From positions 5,208,001 through 5,272,000 of the forward strand of contig NZ_JAPEOZ010000001.1 of NCBI RefSeq assembly GCF_026340655.1: a DNA stretch of 64,000 bases, given 5' to 3'. Below the pieces are notes generated by a model. It saw only the letters and a list, made by a program, of their open reading frames with translations, did not search any database and was not told the DNA's origin. Both the position numbers and the translations under genes were made by a program. Source of the stretch: Streptomyces sp. NBC_01275. GTDB taxonomy: Bacteria; Actinomycetota; Actinomycetes; Streptomycetales; Streptomycetaceae. Positions 10,687-19,728 of this stretch are shown here, one piece after another. The stretch's first letter is position 1; every line of letters begins with the position of its first letter.

Positions 10687-11439
10687 TCACCGGGGCTCGG
10701 GGGGCCGCTGCCTCGGCATGTTGGGCCGTGCGTTCGCGCCCGGCGGCAGCGGGAACCGCCCGTGCCCGCCCCCCGCGTCCGACCGCCCGCCGGAGGCGAC
10801 CGCGGTCTGGATCCCCAACGGCGCCGAACCGGTCCGGAACTCCACCATCCAGTCCGTCGTCTCGACCCGCACCAGCTCCGTCACATCCTCCGAGAACCGC
10901 CGCAGCACCCCCAGACACCGCTCGGCGGCCTCGCTCGCCGTCCCCTCGGCCGGACCCAGCACCTCCCGCACGCTCTCCGCGGCCCAGTCGAACTGGAGCA
11001 CCTGGAGCCTGCGCTGCACCGCCTGAGCCGTGGCCACGTCCCTTATCCAGCCGGACGTCACCCCGAAGAACCGGTCCACCGCCACACACGCCACCGCCAG
11101 CATCAGCGCCAGATACCCCCAGGGCGCCACCTCGCCCAGCACCCCGGTGAGATCCAGCAACGGCAGCGAGGCCCCGCACACCGCCCCCGCCGCCGCCCCG
11201 GCCCGCAGCGCCCGGGCGCCCCGCCGCTTCCACACCCGGTCGGCGAGATACCAGGCCGCCGTCTCCAGCGCCCCGCGCTCCACCCACCGGTACAGCTCGT
11301 CCAGCCGCTCGGCGGGCTCGCCCCAGTCCCCGAGCGGAAACGCCCGCCCGGTCAGATCGCCCGGCCGCAGCCCGGCCGCACCCTCGCCCCGCCCGTCCTG
11401 AGGCGGACCCTCGGGCTGCATCTCCGGCTGCTGACCCAC
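10687..11439 (-). CDS. SLATT-like two-TM membrane protein, 250 aa
   Basis: The central part resembles SLATT (SMODS/SLOG-associating two-TM effector) domains: LDELYRWVERGALETAAWYL, an Arg/Lys-rich KRRGARALR segment, two hydrophobic helices near residues 75-120, then DRFFGVTSGWIRDVATA and a coiled C-terminal part. In the literature SLATT domains are predicted pore-forming effectors linked to nucleotide-signalling conflict systems; many Streptomyces members are stand-alone. The GTG at 11439 is preceded by AGGAGGGAG, which decides the start over upstream GTG codons. No SMODS cyclase is adjacent, so an effector role is only a possibility. Confidence 0.75.
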   Translation of the reverse strand: MGQQPEMQPEGPPQDGRGEGAAGLRPGDLTGRAFPLGDWGEPAERLDELYRWVERGALETAAWYLADRVWKRRGARALRAGAAAGAVCGASLPLLDLTGVLGEVAPWGYLALMLAVACVAVDRFFGVTSGWIRDVATAQAVQRRLQVLQFDWAAESVREVLGPAEGTASEAAERCLGVLRRFSEDVTELVRVETTDWMVEFRTGSAPLGIQTAVASGGRSDAGGGHGRFPLPPGANARPNMPRQRPPEPR

Positions 11440-11461
11440 CCGGCACTCCCTCCTGCGTGCT

Positions 11462-11491
11462 CCTGATGTCACCTGATGTCACCTGGTGTCA
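11462..11491. repeat. Three 10-bp direct repeats upstream of the SLATT gene
   Basis: CCTGATGTCA is repeated at 11462, 11472 and, with one change, 11482. The period is one helical turn. On the coding strand of the SLATT gene the unit reads TGACATCAGG, 23-52 bases before its start. It could be a protein-binding iteron or simple slippage. Confidence 0.7.
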
Positions 11492-11686
11492 CCGATGCTC
11501 CTGATGCGCCGGATCCTTCCTACCGCCCAATGGGTGGCGAAGAAGAAGGTTTCGTCTCTTTTCCGCCTGGAAGAGGGCCTTGATCAGGTATAGGCCACAG
11601 ACGAGACTCACTCGAAAGAGTGCTGGAGCGACGCCCGCGCGGACCACGTAGGCTCGTCTCAAGCGACCGATGAAGAGGAGCTGATC

Positions 11687-12043
11687 GTGATTCCCGGTGG
11701 TGGCCAGCCCAACATGCAGCAGCTGCTCCAGCAGGCCCAGAAGATGCAGCAGGACCTGGCGAGGGCGCAGGAGGAGCTGGCGCAGACCGAGGTCGACGGG
11801 CAGGCGGGCGGCGGCCTGGTGAAGGCCACGGTCACCGGCTCCGGCGAACTGCGCGCCCTGAAGATCGACCCCAAGGCGGTGGACCCGGACCCCGCATCCA
11901 TCGAGGAGACGGTCGAGACCCTCGCCGACCTGATCGTCGCGGCCGTCCAGGCGGCCAACGAGAACGCGCAGGCTCTCCAGCAGCAGAAGCTCGGCCCGCT
12001 GGCCCAGGGTCTCGGCGGCGGCATCCCGGGCCTGCCTTTCTAA
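11687..12043 (+). CDS. ybaB: Nucleoid-associated protein YbaB/EbfC, 118 aa
   Basis: This is a small DNA-binding protein of the YbaB/EbfC family. An N-terminal glutamine- and methionine-rich helix ([21 protein letters not shown]) precedes the [15 protein letters not shown] beta-strand core and an acidic C-terminal helix. The GTG start has GAGGAG eight bases before it. It is placed directly before recR, the arrangement seen across most bacteria, and probably aids nucleoid organisation and recombination. Confidence 0.95.
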   Translation: MIPGGGQPNMQQLLQQAQKMQQDLARAQEELAQTEVDGQAGGGLVKATVTGSGELRALKIDPKAVDPDPASIEETVETLADLIVAAVQAANENAQALQQQKLGPLAQGLGGGIPGLPF

Positions 12044-12102
12044 GACGGCCGCGGCCAACTAGCGTACGTACCGCAAGGAACCCAGGAAGGGACGGCAGTC
12101 CG

Positions 12103-12702
12103 TTGTACGAAGGCGTGGTCCAGGACCTCATCGACGAACTGGGGCGGCTGCCCGGCGTCGGTCCCAAGAGCGCGCAGCGGATCGCCTTCCACATCCTGCA
12201 GGCGGAGCCGACGGACGTACGGCGGCTCGCGCAGTGCCTGATGGAGGTCAAGGCGAAGGTCCGCTTCTGCGCGACCTGCGGCAACGTGGCACAGGAGGAG
12301 CTGTGCAACATCTGCCGCGACCCGCGCCGCGACCTGACCGTCATCTGCGTGGTGGAGGAGCCGAAGGACGTCGTCGCGGTGGAGCGCACCCGCGAGTTCC
12401 GCGGCAAGTACCACGTCCTGGGCGGAGCGATCAGCCCGATCGAGGGCGTCGGCCCGGACGACCTGCGGATACGAGAACTTCTCGCGCGGTTGGCCGACGG
12501 CACGGTCACGGAGCTGATCCTGGCCACGGATCCGAATCTCGAAGGCGAGGCCACGGCCACGTACCTCGCCCGCATGATCAAGCCCATGGGCCTGAAGGTC
12601 ACCCGCCTGGCCAGCGGCCTCCCGGTGGGTGGCGACCTGGAATACGCGGACGAGGTCACCCTCGGCCGCGCCTTCGAGGGGAGACGACTCCTAGATGTCT
12701 GA
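12103..12702 (+). CDS. recR: Recombination mediator protein RecR, 199 aa
   Basis: RecR loads RecA at gaps together with RecO/RecF. The helix-hairpin-helix ([14 protein letters not shown], residues about 15-28), the four-cysteine zinc finger (two CxxC pairs between about 57 and 72) and the Toprim segment ([12 protein letters not shown]) are all present. Length is the family norm. The start is TTG at 12103, keeping the canonical [15 protein letters not shown]-terminus. Its last codons overlap the next gene by 8 bases. Confidence 0.97.
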   Translation: MYEGVVQDLIDELGRLPGVGPKSAQRIAFHILQAEPTDVRRLAQCLMEVKAKVRFCATCGNVAQEELCNICRDPRRDLTVICVVEEPKDVVAVERTREFRGKYHVLGGAISPIEGVGPDDLRIRELLARLADGTVTELILATDPNLEGEATATYLARMIKPMGLKVTRLASGLPVGGDLEYADEVTLGRAFEGRRLLDV

Positions 12703-13357
12703 CGCCACGCTGCACGCGACCGGCCGGAGCCCGGACGACTTCGCGGTCCAGATCGCGGACCAGGTCGAGAGCTTCCTGGTAGCCGTCACGGAGGTGGCCA
12801 AGGGCGACGAGCCGGGCTCGGCGGTCCCCTTCCTCCTCCTGGAGGTCTCCCAGCTGCTGCTGGCCGGCGGCCGTCTCGGCGCCCACGAGGACATCCTCCC
12901 GGACGAGCGCTACGAGCCCGACCCGGGCCCGGAGCCGGACGTGGACGACCTCCGCGAGAACCTCGCCCGCCTGCTGGAGCCGGTGGACGTCTACTCCGAG
13001 GTCTTCGACCCCTACGAGCCCCGCAAGGCGCCCGTCCCGGCCCGGATCTCCGACGACCTCGCCGACGTCATGGCCGACCTGCGCCACGGCATGGCCCACT
13101 ACCGCGCGGGCCGCACCACCGAGGCCCTGTGGTGGTGGCAGTTCTCCTACTTCTCCAACTGGGGTTCGACGGCGTCGGCGACCCTGCGTGCCCTGCACTC
13201 GGTCCTGGCCCATGTCCGCCTGAACCAGCCCCTCCAAGAACTCGACGGCCTGGACACCGACCAGGCGGCCATCGGCGACGAGACGCTGGAGTTCGAGGCG
13301 GGACAGGTCATGGCGGAGGAGATCGGCGGTCAGCTGGGCCTGGGGACGCTCAAGTAG
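12695..13357 (+). CDS. DUF5063-family protein, 220 aa
   Basis: This acidic, helical cytoplasmic protein matches the conserved actinobacterial family found after recR (DUF5063). Recognisable stretches include [26 protein letters not shown] and [12 protein letters not shown]. It has no known biochemical role. The ATG sits within the end of recR (8-base overlap), so it is co-translated with ybaB-recR. Its stop overlaps the convergent Hsp90-like gene by 8 bases, leaving no room for a terminator between them. Confidence 0.9.
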   Translation: MSDATLHATGRSPDDFAVQIADQVESFLVAVTEVAKGDEPGSAVPFLLLEVSQLLLAGGRLGAHEDILPDERYEPDPGPEPDVDDLRENLARLLEPVDVYSEVFDPYEPRKAPVPARISDDLADVMADLRHGMAHYRAGRTTEALWWWQFSYFSNWGSTASATLRALHSVLAHVRLNQPLQELDGLDTDQAAIGDETLEFEAGQVMAEEIGGQLGLGTLK

Positions 13358-16300
13358 CCTCCGCCAGCGGCCCCGGCTCCCCTTCGGGGGCGGGGCGCAT
13401 GACCAGGCCGGGGACCTCGGGGAGAGCGGCTCGGACCGCTTCGCGGACGCGGTCGAGGTCGACGTCCAGGCGATCGAGCCGAGCGATGAGGTCGGGGGCG
13501 GGCAGGTCGGACGCTCGCGCGATCGCACAGAAGTCGGTGAGCGGTGTGTCCAGGTGCAGTCTGAGATGCGTGCCCCAGCGCCACGGTCGACAGAGCCGAT
13601 GGTCGGCCTCGTCCAGCAAGTCGAGCCGGTGCAGCCCGGCGTGGTGGATCGGAAAACCGTACGAGGACAGCCATTTCGCGATTCTGCGTGGTTCCGTGGA
13701 CAGCTGGAGTGCGACGGACACCAGATAGTGCAGGGGCACCGGTCTGTCTTCGCTGGGTTCCCTGAAGGAGCTGCTGTTGTTCTCGGGGTCACGGAAGTAG
13801 GCGTCGATTCTGAATTCGCCGTCCACTTCGTGGTGGGGCTCGAACGGAGTGTCAGGCGGTTCCAGACCGTAGGCGCGGAGCCGGGACGTCACCGCCGCGG
13901 GCGGAATGCCGGTACGAAGGGACGCCCGTGCCACGTGAAGAATGGATACGGGACGATCCGTCTCGCACCAAGGAGCGTTTCCCCTGAGGGCGATGCTGAG
14001 AATCGCCAGGTCCGTGGGGTCCGTGTCCACGGGCAGAGCCGAGGGAGTCTCGAACCCCAACGCTCTGAAACGCCGGGCTGCCTCTTCGAGTGAGACGCCT
14101 TGGAGCAACGCCGTATGGGCAAGGAGCCCTGGCGGGATCTTCCGGCTCTCGCAGAGATCTCCCCACTCCTCGATGCTCAAGCCCCATGCCTCAGAATCCC
14201 TGAGGACGTCGAGCGGAAGCCGTTCGTGAACGGGATCGATGTCCACGAGAAGGTCATGGGCGCGTATTTCCTGCACCACCTCTGTTACGGGGCGGTCCAA
14301 CTCCACAGCGGCCCTGAACACGTTGGCGGCTGAGACGGGCGTGGTGAGGCTGGGCAACCACATGGTTTCCAGGCCGTCGGTGAAGAGGCGGACGGTGCTG
14401 TCGTTCGGGTCGTCCTTCAGCGCGTCTCTTCCGTGGATGCTGAAGCCCAACGCGGTCAGTCGCCCGATGGCATCGCCGATGCCGATATCCAGTCGGGAGT
14501 AGGCCTTGTAGAGATGGACGGGAGACACGGGCTCTTCCACGTCGAGCCAGGGGCATTGGCCGTTCAGGAATTCGCTGACCAGCCGGAGTGTCAGCTCGTC
14601 GTCGTCGCCTGCCGCCCAGTCCGGTTCCGAGACGTGGAAGCCGAACGTCCGCATCCTCAGCGCGGCTTCCTGGATGCTGATACCGAACTCGAAATGCGCC
14701 TTGAGCAGATGCCCGGGCGGCACGATTCCGTCCGTCCCAAGCGGGTCCGATCCGTTCAGACGGTCGCTGAGAAGGGCGAGATTGACGTCGTCGACGACCG
14801 GATCCCCGTCGGGTGGCGCCGCAGTCGGCAGCCGCAGTTCCGTCATACGGGCCACGATCTCTCCGTACGACAGGCCGCAGGCACTGGCCAGAGAAAGCGA
14901 GTGACCTGGTGCGGTCAGCTTGTGCAGTCGCTCCGGTGACGGCCAGGTGCGGTTCGTCCCATCGATGTCGCCGATGGTTCGCACGAGGTTGTCCGACGGG
15001 AGAGCGGGGAGCACGCCTTCGACCCGATCCAGTTCCGGCACCAGCTCGGTCAACGCGGTCAGCATGCCGTTGGGCCGGTGAGCCAGAATCCGCCAGAGCT
15101 GAGTGACACTGTCCGCAGGGCCGTACACGGCGATGCCCAGTTCTCCGAACGCGTCGTCATGGACCATCTCGATGTCGGACGGAAAGAACCCGGTGACGGC
15201 GACCGCCGACAGGACGCCCTGCGTCTCCAGCTCGTAGCCCGCCGCGCCGGCCGCCTCCGTCACGATGTCCGCCAGCCGGATGCTGCGGCTCGCGACCTGG
15301 TTGAGCCAGGCGTCGGTCAGGAGCGCGGGTTCGGCGGCGAGGAGTGTCGGGAGCGCGTTCCTGACGAGCCGTTCCACGTCCACGCAGACGTCGTCGTCGA
15401 GGATCTCCGTACGGTCCACGGAGAGTCGGCGCGGTCGGGTCGAGCCGGTGAGGTTGACGACCACGCCCCGCAGCCGGGCGCTGTCCTCGAGCCTGCTCAG
15501 GATGCCCCTGTTCACCCTGGGCTCGGCGTGGATGCCGTCGACCAGAAGGCCGCCGCCGTGCTCGCACCACACCACCTGGCCGTCCTCGCCGCTCGGGCCG
15601 GCGGACCAGGAGACGTTGCGGCCGTGGGCCTCGAAGCCCTTGGACCGGACTCCCAACGGCTCCCGCGGGCGCAGGATCCCGGGGTCCCAGGTCAGCGCCG
15701 GTCCCTCGTGCTGGGCAGTGGTGGTGAACTCCGCGATGCCCAGGAACCGGCGCAGCTCGCGGACGCAGGAGGGCGCCTTGTCTCCTTCCCGCAGATACAG
15801 CCGGACAGTCGTCCCGATCGGCCCGGGCTCTCCGGTGGGCCGTACCCGGAAGTAGTGGCCGGGTCCCGTGATGAGGACGGTGATCTCCCGCAGTCTGCCG
15901 TCCACCCGGTCCATATGGCAGGTCGTCACCCGCACCTCGTCGGCGAGCATGAAGTAGCTGAGCACGCCGATGCCGAACCGGCTGTTGGGGTGCATGGTGA
16001 CCCCGCGCTTCTGCCAGTCGTGCGACTCCTCCTGGTAGCGGGGAAGGTCCGTGAAACGCACGCCGGCCTGGGAGAACACCTCCGACAGCGTGAGTTCGTC
16101 CATGCCGATGCCGTTGTCCCGGCACTGCAGATAGTGGCGGTTCTCGGCCGCGTCGAACCCCTGTGTGAACTGGATGACCCCTTCGGGGGTGCTGTGGGGA
16201 TCCGAGGCCCGTGACCGGGCGCGGCGGTAGCGGCAGGCGTCCAGGGCGTTCTGGTAGAGCTCGCGGATCGCCAGGGAACGGTCGCGGTAGAGGTTCTCGC

Positions 16301-17801
16301 CCATGAGGAGCTCCTGGACGCGTTCCTCGTCGAGCCGGAAGCGGATGAGTCCGTCGACCGGCACGGGCACGCCCTTGTCGTCGACTTCGCGGACCTCGTC
16401 GGCCCGGGTGTACAGGGGCAGCGCGCCGAGTTCGGGCGCGCCCGTGTGCCGTACCACGCGCAGCAGCGACTCCAACTGCTTGGTGTGTTCGGTGAGGGCG
16501 GCCACGACGGCGGGATGGTCGCAGCCGGCCTTGAGCCCGGTGCCGTCCCGCCGCGACTGCCAGGTCGCCTTCTCCAGGGTGGTCAGGAGCCGACCGGGAT
16601 CCAGCGCTTCCGGGATGCCCACATGCCGGACGACCACCGAGGACAGGTCCGTGACCTCGATCGCCATGGAGTGGGCGACGGCGAACAGGGGGCCGACCAG
16701 ACGTTCCCGCACGCCTTGGAAGTCACGACCGTGGAAGTCGAGTTCGAAGGGGTCCTCGCGCAGGTGCTCGGCACGGGCGGGGTCGAAGAACTCCGAAGGG
16801 CCGGCAGACGCGCAGAACAACAGCCTGGACATGAGCTCGGGTTCGAGGAGAGCGGCCACCATGTCGAGGCCGGATCCCGGGTCGACGAGGTCCGCGAGCA
16901 GCTCCGCGAGCCGTCCCGGCTGCCGTTTCGCCCACTGGTGGAACAGCCACCAACCGATCTCGGGCCGCCCGTCCGGGCGGTCCTTCAGGTCCCCCAACTC
17001 GGCCCGGCGCACGAGACGTTCATGCGCACGGAGCACGACCTCGTACGCCCGCCGATCCCTGTCCGGCGCGGTCCGCTGGCCCAGATCCGTGGGGTCGACG
17101 GGGGACAGCTCGGCCGCCGTGCGCGAGCGGTGCACCTGGTACAGGAAGGGGAGCAGCGCGATCAGCGCGCCCTCGGCGGGGGAGAGGAAACCCTCCCGGA
17201 AGCCGTCCTTGTCGCGCCAGAGCGACTGGACGATCCGGCTGGTCCATCGGAGGGTCCGCCGCGCCAGCTTCTCGTCGTGCCAGGGGTCGCCGAGCAGTGC
17301 GGGGCGGATGGCCTCGTACGACTCGGCCAGGTGGTCGGCGAGTCGGCGGGCCTGCTCCCGCAGTTCACCGGACCGCGCCGGGTCGCCGGGCGTCAGCAAC
17401 TGCCATACGGGGGACTCGGCGACGTCCGCTCCCCAGCCGAGGCTGGGGCGGGAGGCCTGCGGAGGGCTCGATGAAGCGTTGCCCCTGGTCTTTCCCCGCT
17501 GTTCGGACCGGGCTGCCTCTGCCATGTCCCGCCACTCGCCCTCGGTGCGGAAGCGAGGTGCGGGACGCGTGTCCCGTGTCAGCGCGAGGTGCTGCAGCGC
17601 GGTCAGGAAGAGCTTCAGCTCGGCGTCGTCGCGGGGGACCCTGCGCAACGCGGTCCAGTCGGCGACGGTGCTCTCCGCCGGGACGGGCGCCTGGCGGGGC
17701 AGTCCCCGCGCCATCGCCGCGCGCACGGCAGCACCTTTGGGTCTGCCCGCCGACTCCACGAGCCGGCTCAGCGCCTTCCAGTAGTCCAACGGTTCGGCCA
17801 T
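13350..17801 (-). CDS. Giant Hsp90-type GHKL ATPase with tandem winged-helix repeats, 1483 aa
   Basis: The N-terminal about 80 residues resemble the helical helix-turn-helix module found on actinobacterial conflict and signalling proteins. An alpha-helical region follows to about 450. A GHKL/Hsp90-like ATPase lies near 480-830: RELYQNALDACRYRR (N-box Glu/Asn), DNGIGMDE (G1) and FGIGVLSYFML (G2). It lacks the Hsp90 middle and C-terminal dimer domains. From about residue 950 to the end are about eight degenerate units of 62-70 residues, each with a pattern like HLxKA..GI...A..RL..LGF, resembling the wHTH modules reported beside Hsp90-like ATPases. The ATG at 17801 starts the usual family N-terminus. 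I infer a cytoplasmic ATP-driven sensor or chaperone, possibly in defence. Confidence 0.85.
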   Translation of the reverse strand: MAEPLDYWKALSRLVESAGRPKGAAVRAAMARGLPRQAPVPAESTVADWTALRRVPRDDAELKLFLTALQHLALTRDTRPAPRFRTEGEWRDMAEAARSEQRGKTRGNASSSPPQASRPSLGWGADVAESPVWQLLTPGDPARSGELREQARRLADHLAESYEAIRPALLGDPWHDEKLARRTLRWTSRIVQSLWRDKDGFREGFLSPAEGALIALLPFLYQVHRSRTAAELSPVDPTDLGQRTAPDRDRRAYEVVLRAHERLVRRAELGDLKDRPDGRPEIGWWLFHQWAKRQPGRLAELLADLVDPGSGLDMVAALLEPELMSRLLFCASAGPSEFFDPARAEHLREDPFELDFHGRDFQGVRERLVGPLFAVAHSMAIEVTDLSSVVVRHVGIPEALDPGRLLTTLEKATWQSRRDGTGLKAGCDHPAVVAALTEHTKQLESLLRVVRHTGAPELGALPLYTRADEVREVDDKGVPVPVDGLIRFRLDEERVQELLMGENLYRDRSLAIRELYQNALDACRYRRARSRASDPHSTPEGVIQFTQGFDAAENRHYLQCRDNGIGMDELTLSEVFSQAGVRFTDLPRYQEESHDWQKRGVTMHPNSRFGIGVLSYFMLADEVRVTTCHMDRVDGRLREITVLITGPGHYFRVRPTGEPGPIGTTVRLYLREGDKAPSCVRELRRFLGIAEFTTTAQHEGPALTWDPGILRPREPLGVRSKGFEAHGRNVSWSAGPSGEDGQVVWCEHGGGLLVDGIHAEPRVNRGILSRLEDSARLRGVVVNLTGSTRPRRLSVDRTEILDDDVCVDVERLVRNALPTLLAAEPALLTDAWLNQVASRSIRLADIVTEAAGAAGYELETQGVLSAVAVTGFFPSDIEMVHDDAFGELGIAVYGPADSVTQLWRILAHRPNGMLTALTELVPELDRVEGVLPALPSDNLVRTIGDIDGTNRTWPSPERLHKLTAPGHSLSLASACGLSYGEIVARMTELRLPTAAPPDGDPVVDDVNLALLSDRLNGSDPLGTDGIVPPGHLLKAHFEFGISIQEAALRMRTFGFHVSEPDWAAGDDDELTLRLVSEFLNGQCPWLDVEEPVSPVHLYKAYSRLDIGIGDAIGRLTALGFSIHGRDALKDDPNDSTVRLFTDGLETMWLPSLTTPVSAANVFRAAVELDRPVTEVVQEIRAHDLLVDIDPVHERLPLDVLRDSEAWGLSIEEWGDLCESRKIPPGLLAHTALLQGVSLEEAARRFRALGFETPSALPVDTDPTDLAILSIALRGNAPWCETDRPVSILHVARASLRTGIPPAAVTSRLRAYGLEPPDTPFEPHHEVDGEFRIDAYFRDPENNSSSFREPSEDRPVPLHYLVSVALQLSTEPRRIAKWLSSYGFPIHHAGLHRLDLLDEADHRLCRPWRWGTHLRLHLDTPLTDFCAIARASDLPAPDLIARLDRLDVDLDRVREAVRAALPEVPGLVMRPAPEGEPGPLAEAT

Positions 17802-17985
17802 GGCCCCCGCCCCCGTCCGTGCCCCCGAGTCGGGCGACTCGGCCGACTCGCGAAGTCTCAAGTTACCGCTCTGACCTGCGAGCCAACCCCCGATCGGACA
17901 GATTGCCCGACGCTGTGGCCCTCCTCGTCCTGGCACCGTCGATCACGTCATCGTCCACGTCGTACGACACCTCGAAGGAGTCGCC

Positions 17986-18156
17986 ATGGACCCGGTTGTA
18001 TCCGCCGCCCTGTGCACGGCCCTCACCCTGCTGATCGTGGCCGCCGCGGCCGTCCTGGTCGTCCGGTCCGCCCTAGACGGAACGGAGTCGAAGGACCGGG
18101 CCCGCATCCTGGCGGCCGTCGCCGAGGTGGTTCGGGCAGTGCGGGGAAAGCGGTGA
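17986..18156 (+). CDS. Small single-pass membrane protein, 56 aa
   Basis: An ATG with GAAGGAG six bases before it opens a 57-codon frame. Residues about 6-28 are a strongly hydrophobic Ala/Val/Leu helix and the remainder is a charged amphipathic tail ending GKR. It is divergent from the Hsp90-like gene and is followed at once by two strong hairpins. I know no family; partnership with the divergent ATPase is only a guess from position. Confidence 0.65.
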   Translation: MDPVVSAALCTALTLLIVAAAAVLVVRSALDGTESKDRARILAAVAEVVRAVRGKR

Positions 18157-18158
18157 GC

Positions 18159-18194
18159 GCCGACCTGCGCGTATGGAAATACGCGCAGGTCGGC
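18159..18194 (+). terminator. 16-bp perfect hairpin with GGAA loop after the small membrane gene
   Basis: GCCGACCTGCGCGTAT (18159-18174) pairs perfectly with 18179-18194 across a four-base loop. It begins two bases after the stop of the 56-aa gene. There is no U-run, as is common for Streptomyces terminators. Confidence 0.7.
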
Positions 18195-18213
18195 CCGGGG
18201 CTCGAGCCCCGGG
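18194..18213. repeat. 20-bp perfect GC palindrome
   Basis: CCCGGGGCTCGAGCCCCGGG reads the same on both strands and abuts the preceding hairpin. It may extend the terminator or act as a separate structural element. Confidence 0.8.
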
Positions 18214-18453
18214 CAAGTCTGAAGCTGAGTTGAAGCGGCGCAGTTCGATCGTGGCCTACGCCCAGCCTGATCCTGCGCTGCCGTCGCCGTCGCACCCGAT
18301 GGCCCATACGGGTTACGGGAAACGTGTCGCGGCTGACGAAGACCCGCGCGCCGATGCGGACTTCGCACATCTGCTCCCCCGTGACCGCGACAACCGCGAC
18401 CGCATCGCCAACGGCCTCCTGCCGAGGCGCTGGAACGCGTGAGCCATGGTCGA

Positions 18454-18485
18454 GCGGCCGCTGCCCCGCCGGGGGCAGCGGCCGC
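18454..18485 (-). terminator. 14-bp perfect hairpin downstream of the TauE/SafE gene
   Basis: GCGGCCGCTGCCCC (18454-18467) pairs perfectly with 18472-18485 across a GCCG loop. It lies 34 bases after the stop of the permease gene on the minus strand. Confidence 0.7.
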
Positions 18486-18518
18486 GGTGACGCACGGCCC
18501 CACTGCCACCGGCGCCGA

Positions 18519-19253
18519 TCACAACCCCCAGATCCCTTTTCCCACCGTCACCACCCCGCCCGCCAACGCCAGCCCCAGCACCAGCAGTCGGGCACGCGGT
18601 TCCGGCAATCGTCCCGCGAGTCCCCTCCCGACCAACGCACCCACGGTCATGGCGACGGCCACCGACGTCCACTGCGGAGCGGCCAGCTTCGGGACCCCGT
18701 TCGCCGCCACCGAGAACGCGTTCACCAGCACGCCGTAGAACTGTGCGTTGGGGACGAACTCCCGTACCGTCCAGCCCGCGTTGACGGCGTAGAGGGATAT
18801 GGGTGGGCCGCCGACGCCCGCCGCCGCGTTCATGAAGCCGCCCGTCGCGCCGGCCGCCAGTGCGCCTCGGGTGCCGTGCAGGGCGGGGACGCGGACGCCG
18901 CGCAGGACCAGGAGGACGGCTGCTGTCACCAGGGCGCCCATCGTCAACAGAAGGGCTGGTTCGGGGAGTCGGCGGGTCAGCCAGGCTCCCGCCGGGACCG
19001 TGCAGGCCGCGGCCGCGCAGAGGGGGACCATCGTGGACAGGCGTACCCGGCGCCAGCCGCTCGCCAGGCCCACGACGCTGATCGCGCCCGCGGCGCAGTT
19101 CGCCAGGACGACCCCCTCGGCCGGGCCGAGCAGCAGCACCAGCGCGGGGACGGCGACGAGGGCGAAGCCCATCCCGGTGAGCCACTGCACGCACGATCCC
19201 AGGAGCACGATCCCCGCCAGGGCCGCGTCGGCCGTGCCCGCTCCACTCGTCAT
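18519..19253 (-). CDS. TauE/SafE-family membrane permease, 244 aa
   Basis: Seven or eight hydrophobic helices fill the protein, with the two-fold inverted arrangement of the sulfite/sulfonate exporter family. The diagnostic segment GGFMNAAAGVGGPPISLY, equivalent to the conserved G-x-GGPP motif, lies near residue 135. Substrates in this family are organosulfur or one-carbon anions; none can be assigned here. It appears to be a single-gene unit ending at a strong hairpin. Confidence 0.88.
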   Translation of the reverse strand: MTSGAGTADAALAGIVLLGSCVQWLTGMGFALVAVPALVLLLGPAEGVVLANCAAGAISVVGLASGWRRVRLSTMVPLCAAAACTVPAGAWLTRRLPEPALLLTMGALVTAAVLLVLRGVRVPALHGTRGALAAGATGGFMNAAAGVGGPPISLYAVNAGWTVREFVPNAQFYGVLVNAFSVAANGVPKLAAPQWTSVAVAMTVGALVGRGLAGRLPEPRARLLVLGLALAGGVVTVGKGIWGL

Positions 19254-19384
19254 GGTGTAACTGTCTACACCCTCGGTTCGGGAGTGCGCTCCCTCGTTCG
19301 TGCAGGTCGGAGACGGGATCGTTGATCTCGTAAGCGAACGAGCCCGGATCTCCCCGGATCCCCTCCTCCGAAGGAAGCCCTGTC

Positions 19385-19573
19385 ATGAAGGCCCTGCTCT
19401 CCTCCCGCCCCGTCCTGTGGTTCCTCTTCCTCTTCAACCTGGCCGTCGCCGCGGTCGCACCCTTCGTGGTCGACGGATCGCAGGGCGTGATGACGGCCGT
19501 CGGCATGGGCGTCGTGTCACTCGGGGCCGGCGTCAGCCTGGTCCGCGACCGGGGGAAGAAGGCCGCCTCCTGA
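19385..19573 (+). CDS. Small two-TM membrane protein, 62 aa
   Basis: The ATG at 19385 is preceded by GAAGG. Residues about 8-29 and 34-53 are two hydrophobic helices separated by an Asp/Gly turn, and the tail is basic (RDRGKKAAS). The family is common in Streptomyces but uncharacterised. Its neighbours are the divergent permease and a secreted SnoaL-like protein, and neither suggests a function. Confidence 0.65.
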   Translation: MKALLSSRPVLWFLFLFNLAVAAVAPFVVDGSQGVMTAVGMGVVSLGAGVSLVRDRGKKAAS

Positions 19574-19728
19574 GGACTCCGGTGGCCTGCGGTGGCCTTC
19601 TGGGAAAGGCCGCCTCCGGAGAATTGGCGGGGTCTTGGACGTCCGCTGTACGACGGCTGCACGGGCGCTAACCGGCCGAACGCGAATCTTGAGTCATCCC
19701 AACAGGAACCAGCCGCACAGGAGTTGCG

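Larger units (their letters stand above)
18157..18518. other. Intergenic stretch with strong hairpins, no convincing gene
   Basis: This 362-bp stretch holds three near-perfect hairpins (18159-18194, 18194-18213, 18454-18485). A frame of 89 codons at 18173-18442 begins inside the first hairpin stem, has no ribosome site and encodes an Arg/Pro-rich product, so I do not call it. Between the hairpins I see nothing else. Confidence 0.5.

Noticed and set aside
18173..18442. Possible 89-aa gene between hairpins
   Set aside because: Its start lies within a 16-bp stem, it lacks a ribosome site and no homologous pattern is recognised.
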